Assembly: GCA_026391975.1 (NCBI GenBank)
Contig: JAPLDB010000033.1
Span: forward strand, 1 to 36,027
Source of the DNA: Bacteroidota bacterium
GTDB lineage: Bacteria > Bacteroidota > Bacteroidia > AKYH767-A > 2013-40CM-41-45
Reading direction: 5' to 3'
DNA length: 36,027 nucleotides
Below are positions 32,601-36,027 of this stretch, piece after piece (the stretch's first letter is position 1; each line of letters starts with the position of its first letter). Both the position numbers and the translations under genes were made by a program. Under the pieces are notes generated by a model that was not told where the DNA came from, made no database searches, and was given only the letters and a program-made list of their open reading frames with translations.

Positions 32601-34702
32601 GCGAGAAAAGCAATAGCAGCTTTTCCTTGGGCCATCACAAACTGTTCACTGTTACTTTGATCTCGTGTGTGAAAGTTTCCTGCGAAACAGGAACTCGCCA
32701 TGATGATCGGATATTTTCCATAGTTAGTGTAGTTGCTTGGAAGGTCTGTCGCAATGTCAAAGCTGGATCCTGAAGCATGACCGAAAAACAACATCATTGA
32801 AACCCCGTTGTCAATTGCATTTTTAATTTGGGCTGTCAATCCGAATTCAACAGGGTCAGGACTGTTTTTATAAAATGATGTCACATGGCCACCATAAAGC
32901 GTATCCTGTATTACAGATTTCAAATAATCGAGGTTGTCTCTGAAAGCAGTTTGTTCGGAAGTGTTTTCTCCGCCTCCAAAGTGCAGTACCTCTTTCATCC
33001 ATGGCTCCGGAGTAGGGGCATTTTGTTTATTTTCATATTCCTTCACCTTGTCGAGATAATCAGTCACATCTGAAGGCCTTGAAGCACTTAGTCGTCCAAT
33101 TGGAATTGCAGGTTCGAATAGAGAACCATTTACTCCGTAAGCAAGTGCAAGGTCGGATGTAGGATATCCATAAGAAGTTACCTGGCACAAACTCCATAAG
33201 CCAGAGTTATTTCTCATGCTGTAAGGCTCAATTGACTTACCGACTAAGAAGATAGACTGTGGCTTTGGAACAGCCCATTTATCAAGGATGAAATGAATGA
33301 AGTTGCGAATGGAGCGACCATGGTTCGATATACCGAAGGCAAACTGGTCATACAATTCAGCAGCATCAATCACTACTACACGGTTGTGATTTCCCGTTGT
33401 CTGGTTGCGGTAATCTTTATAACCTCCGCCAAGGGTAATTGCATTTTTTAAACCGGCATTGGTAATTATGATGTAAGCAGAATCAACTGCCATACTCTGG
33501 ATGTTGTTGAATTTACTTGGGCCGGTCTGGCTCGTGTAATTAATTCTTGAAATAGCTGATGTAGGTACAGTTGTAATTCCACCTGATGAAGCAAGCATGC
33601 AGAATTTCGGTACGCCGGATCCATCGTTTGGAACAACGGCTTTGACGGTTGAACTGTTCTGTGTCAGGTATATTCTCTTGTGATTGGTTATATCATATAA
33701 AACTGTCCCGGTGCCTCCATTGTTGAAATTGGTAAGATCCAAAAAAGTTTTTCCGTTGGAGATATCATCAGGAACGTACATTTTGAATGATGATGCATTT
33801 TCCATATCCATCGTATGCGGATATTTAACGGAAAGGTTTACAAATGCAATTCGATTGGTTGGATAGCCATTGCCTTGCGGATAAATGGTATACGTGAAAG
33901 GTGTACTTGTATTAGTAAAGAGACCGGGAGCAACCGAAAAATTATTTTTCCTGACCTGGTAGCCGATAAATTGTTCTCTGAAATTAATACCTGGAGCGGA
34001 TATTGAATAATCCTGCGCATTGTTATTGGAGCCGGTAATGGTAGTGCTGATCTCAAAGTTTGGACCGCCTGCATAAACATTCTGGGTATTGATGCTCTTC
34101 TGTGTTGTGGTATTTGCGTCTGATAGAATCGTTCCAACATGTCCTTCTGCATTTACATAGTCCACATCCTGGTCAGGATATCCTACATTGTAAACATATG
34201 ACTCTTCCAGATATGATTCCTTAATAAAATATGGGAATGCACTGCTGTATTGGGTATCACTGAATGCAGCAAAGCGTTTTCCGGGAGTAGTTGGGCTATA
34301 AGTCAAAAAATAAACTGCAGTGTCGGTAATGAGACTATAATTTGGGTTTGGCTGCCATGTGCTGTCTTCGTAAAGTTGTTTGTCGAACCAACCGGTATTG
34401 TGCTCACCATAAAATTCGATGTAATCGTTAGGAGGGTTTAGAAAGCCGTTGTTATTCTCATCATAGACGTAGATATACTGTTCTTCGCCCTTCGCCCAGA
34501 TCTGTATATTAGAAACAGACCAGTTGGTAGATGCAACGCCTCCCCATGCCATATTTTGTGCTGTAAGGCGATAAATACCGTCTTGCCATACTTTCACTTT
34601 GTAATATTCCTGGGAGATGTTGATCCAGGAGTTTTCATACGTCTGTGCGGAGACGGCAGAAGCAGAGATCAGCAGCGCACAGAACAAGTAAATTTTTTTC
34701 AT
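29645..34702 (-). CDS. porU2: Putative type IX secretion system sortase PorU2 (C25-family)
   Basis: This 1685-residue protein starts at the ATG 34700-34702 with a signal peptide (MKKIYLFCALLISASAVSAQ). After an N-terminal beta-rich region, residues about 440-770 are a gingipain/PorU-type C25 domain: FLVGKS (485-490), YPTSDLALAYG, PIGRLSA, catalytic H642 in LFFGHASGSS and C672 in MASSCFAGNF, and NEMSLQGDPMLR (757-768). Several Ig/CARDB-like segments follow, and residues about 1571-1685 form a FlgD-like end (NYPNPFSTSTRFVF, AWDGKDEFGDQLANGVYIYKV, GKMYLMR). Classical PorU, near 1100-1300 residues, cleaves T9SS C-terminal signals and attaches cargo to the surface; this longer paralogue is annotated PorU2, its exact role being unproven. 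An upstream frame to 34750 adds MPSRNNIGMTYQNQNR and is rejected. It follows porV2 by 65 bases. Confidence 0.85.
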   Translation of the reverse strand: MKKIYLFCALLISASAVSAQTYENSWINISQEYYKVKVWQDGIYRLTAQNMAWGGVASTNWSVSNIQIWAKGEEQYIYVYDENNNGFLNPPNDYIEFYGEHNTGWFDKQLYEDSTWQPNPNYSLITDTAVYFLTYSPTTPGKRFAAFSDTQYSSAFPYFIKESYLEESYVYNVGYPDQDVDYVNAEGHVGTILSDANTTTQKSINTQNVYAGGPNFEISTTITGSNNNAQDYSISAPGINFREQFIGYQVRKNNFSVAPGLFTNTSTPFTYTIYPQGNGYPTNRIAFVNLSVKYPHTMDMENASSFKMYVPDDISNGKTFLDLTNFNNGGTGTVLYDITNHKRIYLTQNSSTVKAVVPNDGSGVPKFCMLASSGGITTVPTSAISRINYTSQTGPSKFNNIQSMAVDSAYIIITNAGLKNAITLGGGYKDYRNQTTGNHNRVVVIDAAELYDQFAFGISNHGRSIRNFIHFILDKWAVPKPQSIFLVGKSIEPYSMRNNSGLWSLCQVTSYGYPTSDLALAYGVNGSLFEPAIPIGRLSASRPSDVTDYLDKVKEYENKQNAPTPEPWMKEVLHFGGGENTSEQTAFRDNLDYLKSVIQDTLYGGHVTSFYKNSPDPVEFGLTAQIKNAIDNGVSMMLFFGHASGSSFDIATDLPSNYTNYGKYPIIMASSCFAGNFHTRDQSNSEQFVMAQGKAAIAFLASVGLGDAYYLYLYDTALYHNIAYRNYGEPIGKIMQHTIQNLQENYNGNTGIKRVVNEMSLQGDPMLRYNSWSKPDLVADESNIYFTPDVITADMDTFSIHFKTRNYARAVSDTFQVTITRKLPNGVDSVYTIKRPRCYYSDDLSVNMKVAGLNGAGINAFTVKVDLDPDTIPEMQDVSNNIATTSLFIYSNDIVPIYPPKYAIHPYSTVTLKASTANPLGTTRNYKFEIDTAYFNDDAGTHSPLYRFNFIQSSGGVVSWSPANYSLLPNTVYYWRVYDDTTTVNKNESSFIYIPNKTGWSQAHFFQFNKDGYENASQDSAARLYQFGQNVKSLDVTNYGSPASAGEYNSTGYTLNGEPWEYNFCGVTPSVHVVVIDSLTLIPWNTCNNNVGQANTYTDPNGDCVTDNNTVYTCRARAENYFIFRCGDATQMQAMQTFVNSVPAGNYIVIYSAFPFPYSTCSPAFTGALTDLGFNAGLVQDNLPFIFFTQRGNFASDTSVFGSAPNSLVTLNKVLETKWYKGNIYSEVIGPATRWTNLHWGEHALEGGATADSVSLSIYGFDQDSSKWDTLVTGIQTNTPDYSLSGISASQYPFLKLGAYLEDLPLRTPPQMDRWQIYYDEAPECALNANRLYSFYKNPVSEGDTIKLSIAVDNIGNVPMDSLGMSFYMYDRNRARHDIKTYKIDSLRTGQSLTASVAIDSTFGLYGENSLWVEANPYGSIHQLEQFHFNNIAEVKFNINRDVVNPILDVTFDAIHILDGDIVSGKPHITIQLHDENKFLALNDTSNFRVYLKSPSQNSKVQLNFIDQFYSANLRFTPAVLPKNSCKIEFDPVLLEDGIYTLEVEAADRSKNESGKYNYRITFEVINKSTITEILNYPNPFSTSTRFVFLLTGNEVPDHMKIRIMTVSGKVVREIMKSELGNIHIGRNITDYAWDGKDEFGDQLANGVYIYKVYTDFSNGNDLEHRESEADKYFKKGWGKMYLMR

Positions 34703-34767
34703 CCGGTTTTGGTTTTGGTATGTCATCCCGATGTTATTTCGTGATGGCAAGAAACTGCGAGGTTGTT

Positions 34768-35853
34768 TTATTTCTTTTCGGTTGTTGCTTTATGCTTGTA
34801 GATATCAAGTTTCAGAGAGAACACGTTAGAATATAGCGTTTCCTGGCTGCCGATATTGGTAAGGGCATAATCAATGGTAAGATTTCTCAACTTGATGCCG
34901 ATACCCATGTTAGGCTGGAAGATTGTTGACTTTGCGCCTTCCTGGTCTTTCACCTGCTGGATGTTGTTTACACCGCCGCGCAGGAAAATAAAATTATCAT
35001 ATCCGATCTCAAGACCAAGGTGCGGATCAACACTGATGGGATTGCTGCTGATAACAACATTTCGCTGGCCGTCGAAGGTCATATCAAAGTCAATTTCAGG
35101 TAAAACACTGAATTTTTTGCCGATATTTATTTTGTACCCGGCGCCAAGTATCAGTTTCGGCAAAGTAAGTTCTGTGGAGTTTTTTGGAATTTCATTGTCT
35201 GTAGTGCTGAATACGCCGGCAATTTTATCAGTGTTGAATGTCCAAGCATTAAAAGTGGTGGTGATATCTTTTCCCATCAATCCAAATTGCCAGTTGCCTC
35301 TGTCATATTGAGCACCGAGGTCAAGTCCGAAACCCCAGGAGTGTGCGAAGTCGCCGGCTGTACGGTGAATTACTTTTACAGAACCACCATATCGTAATCC
35401 AGCAATTTTGCTTTGCACTGCATAGGAGAGCATGAATGCATAATCGGCTGCTGAGAAGGATTTCAGCTTGTCATAGTCGATATTTCCGGAGGCATCAATA
35501 AGCTCCGTGGTGTCAGGAATATCGTCTACCGCAAAACGGATAAATGAAAACGCCAAAGCGCGTGTGGCATCTACTTTTGCAACGAGTCCGAGGTATTCGT
35601 ATTTGGCAATGCCGGCAAAATATTCGCTGTGCATACCCATGGCCTGAACGCTCCCCTTCACAAGCGAGAGTCCGGCAGGATTCCAAAAGGCTGAGGAGGC
35701 GTCATTCACTGAAGCCGTTTGTGCATTGCTCATTCCGAGCCCGCGGCCACCAACGCCAATTGATAAAAACTCATTGCTGTACTTGGGCGCCTGCGCAAAT
35801 GCAGTTTGTGTGAGCAATGTCAGCGTTGTAAAAAAAAGATTTGATAATTTCAT
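34768..35853 (-). CDS. porV2: Type IX sorting-associated PorV-family outer-membrane protein (PorV2)
   Basis: From the ATG at 35851-35853 the protein has 361 residues: a signal peptide (1-20, ending TAFA before QAPKYSN) and a FadL-like barrel of the PorV/PorQ (UPF0164-like) type. The family signature is SIGVGGRGLGMSNAQTASVNDASSAFWNPAGLS (31-63), followed by alternating strands and a C-terminal strand (YSNVFSLKLDIY). PorV shuttles T9SS cargo from the translocon SprA to the PorU sortase; this member precedes porU2 on the same strand, so it most likely forms the matching shuttle-sortase pair. The longer frame to 35910 adds 19 residues (MLFVNGYAKNHSPLTYNPP) without signal-peptide logic and is rejected. 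Confidence 0.85.
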   Translation of the reverse strand: MKLSNLFFTTLTLLTQTAFAQAPKYSNEFLSIGVGGRGLGMSNAQTASVNDASSAFWNPAGLSLVKGSVQAMGMHSEYFAGIAKYEYLGLVAKVDATRALAFSFIRFAVDDIPDTTELIDASGNIDYDKLKSFSAADYAFMLSYAVQSKIAGLRYGGSVKVIHRTAGDFAHSWGFGLDLGAQYDRGNWQFGLMGKDITTTFNAWTFNTDKIAGVFSTTDNEIPKNSTELTLPKLILGAGYKINIGKKFSVLPEIDFDMTFDGQRNVVISSNPISVDPHLGLEIGYDNFIFLRGGVNNIQQVKDQEGAKSTIFQPNMGIGIKLRNLTIDYALTNIGSQETLYSNVFSLKLDIYKHKATTEKK

Positions 35854-36027
35854 TGGTGGGTTGTAGGTTAAAGGTGAATGGTTTTTAGCGTAACCATTAA
35901 CGAATAACAAAGGTTTTTATTTGAGTCGTGTAAAGGTAAAATTATAATGACGCCGATGATTCCGGTTTTGGTAAATCTCAAATTTGGATGGGTGAAACAC
36001 TATTTAGCAATGGGTAGAAATATTGAA
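35854..36027. other. Upstream region of porV2 to the window edge
   Basis: No coding frame is supported. On the minus strand TACCTTTA (near 35932-35939) is one base off the TAnnTTTG box and may be the porV2 promoter, giving a leader of about 75 bases. An ACGAATAAC word (35899-35907) links to the CGAAT repeat vocabulary. Confidence 0.35.

Noticed and set aside
34703-34750. Longer start for PorU2 (and likewise 35854-35910 for PorV2)
   Set aside because: Both extensions place polar residues in front of a clean signal peptide.

Overview
The window is a chromosome fragment of a member of the Bacteroidota, most likely a Chitinophagales/Sphingobacteriales-type lineage and possibly uncultured. Supporting signs are the phylum order of the translation/transcription block (tRNAs Thr-Tyr-Gly-Thr, tuf, tRNA-Trp, secE, nusG, rplKAJL, rpoBC), promoter -7 boxes of the form TAnnTTTG, A/T-rich gene leaders with few Shine-Dalgarno motifs, a fused E1 alpha/beta dehydrogenase, and type IX secretion (T9SS) genes with a matching cargo protein. 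There is no sign of a prophage, CRISPR array, insertion sequence or transferred island.

Layout. 1-1087: a response regulator running off the left edge, the C-terminal stump of its histidine kinase, and a head-on fragment of an unrelated protein; the last two both lack their N-termini and meet at about 825-840, so this is a deletion/inversion scar or a chimeric join. 1175-2179: gap. 2490-2681: a small basic protein. 2765-16765: a promoter, four tRNAs, and the tuf-to-rpoC block ending in a rho-independent terminator. 17005-19104: a secreted six-repeat Kelch-like protein with a PKD-like region and a T9SS C-terminal signal. 19196-19510: a DUF3467 protein. 19648-25311 (minus strand): glutathione peroxidase, era, initiator tRNA, an LpxR-like outer-membrane protein, the fused E1 dehydrogenase and msrB. 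25724-28349 (plus): an outer-membrane barrel and a DUF885 lipoprotein. 28373-35853 (minus): prfA, then the T9SS-associated pair porV2-porU2 with its own terminator.

The protein genes are mostly ordinary housekeeping genes. The unusual layer is the spacer DNA. Almost every spacer, including those inside the ribosomal/RNA polymerase block, holds a palindrome or short-word repeat: three exact copies of TCCCGATAGCTATCGGGA, a GC-rich hairpin family around 16765, 19118 and 29601, and separate word families based on TACGAA, TTTGAAGAT, GACAATAG, GTTTAAAG, GCGCAAAG and CACAGAG. Some of this material has entered genes in frame: two related FSP(S/T)P...GEREP peptides in the E1 dehydrogenase, and two palindromic inserts plus a repeat-built signal peptide in the Kelch-like secreted protein. 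This repeat system, with its effects on operon RNA structure and on proteins, is the best candidate for something under-described here.

Functionally, porV2/porU2 and the Kelch-like protein belong to the same export route: proteins bearing C-terminal signals cross the outer membrane and are processed by C25-family sortases. The block from tuf to rpoC supplies translation elongation, protein export (SecE), transcription elongation (NusG), the ribosomal stalk and RNA polymerase.
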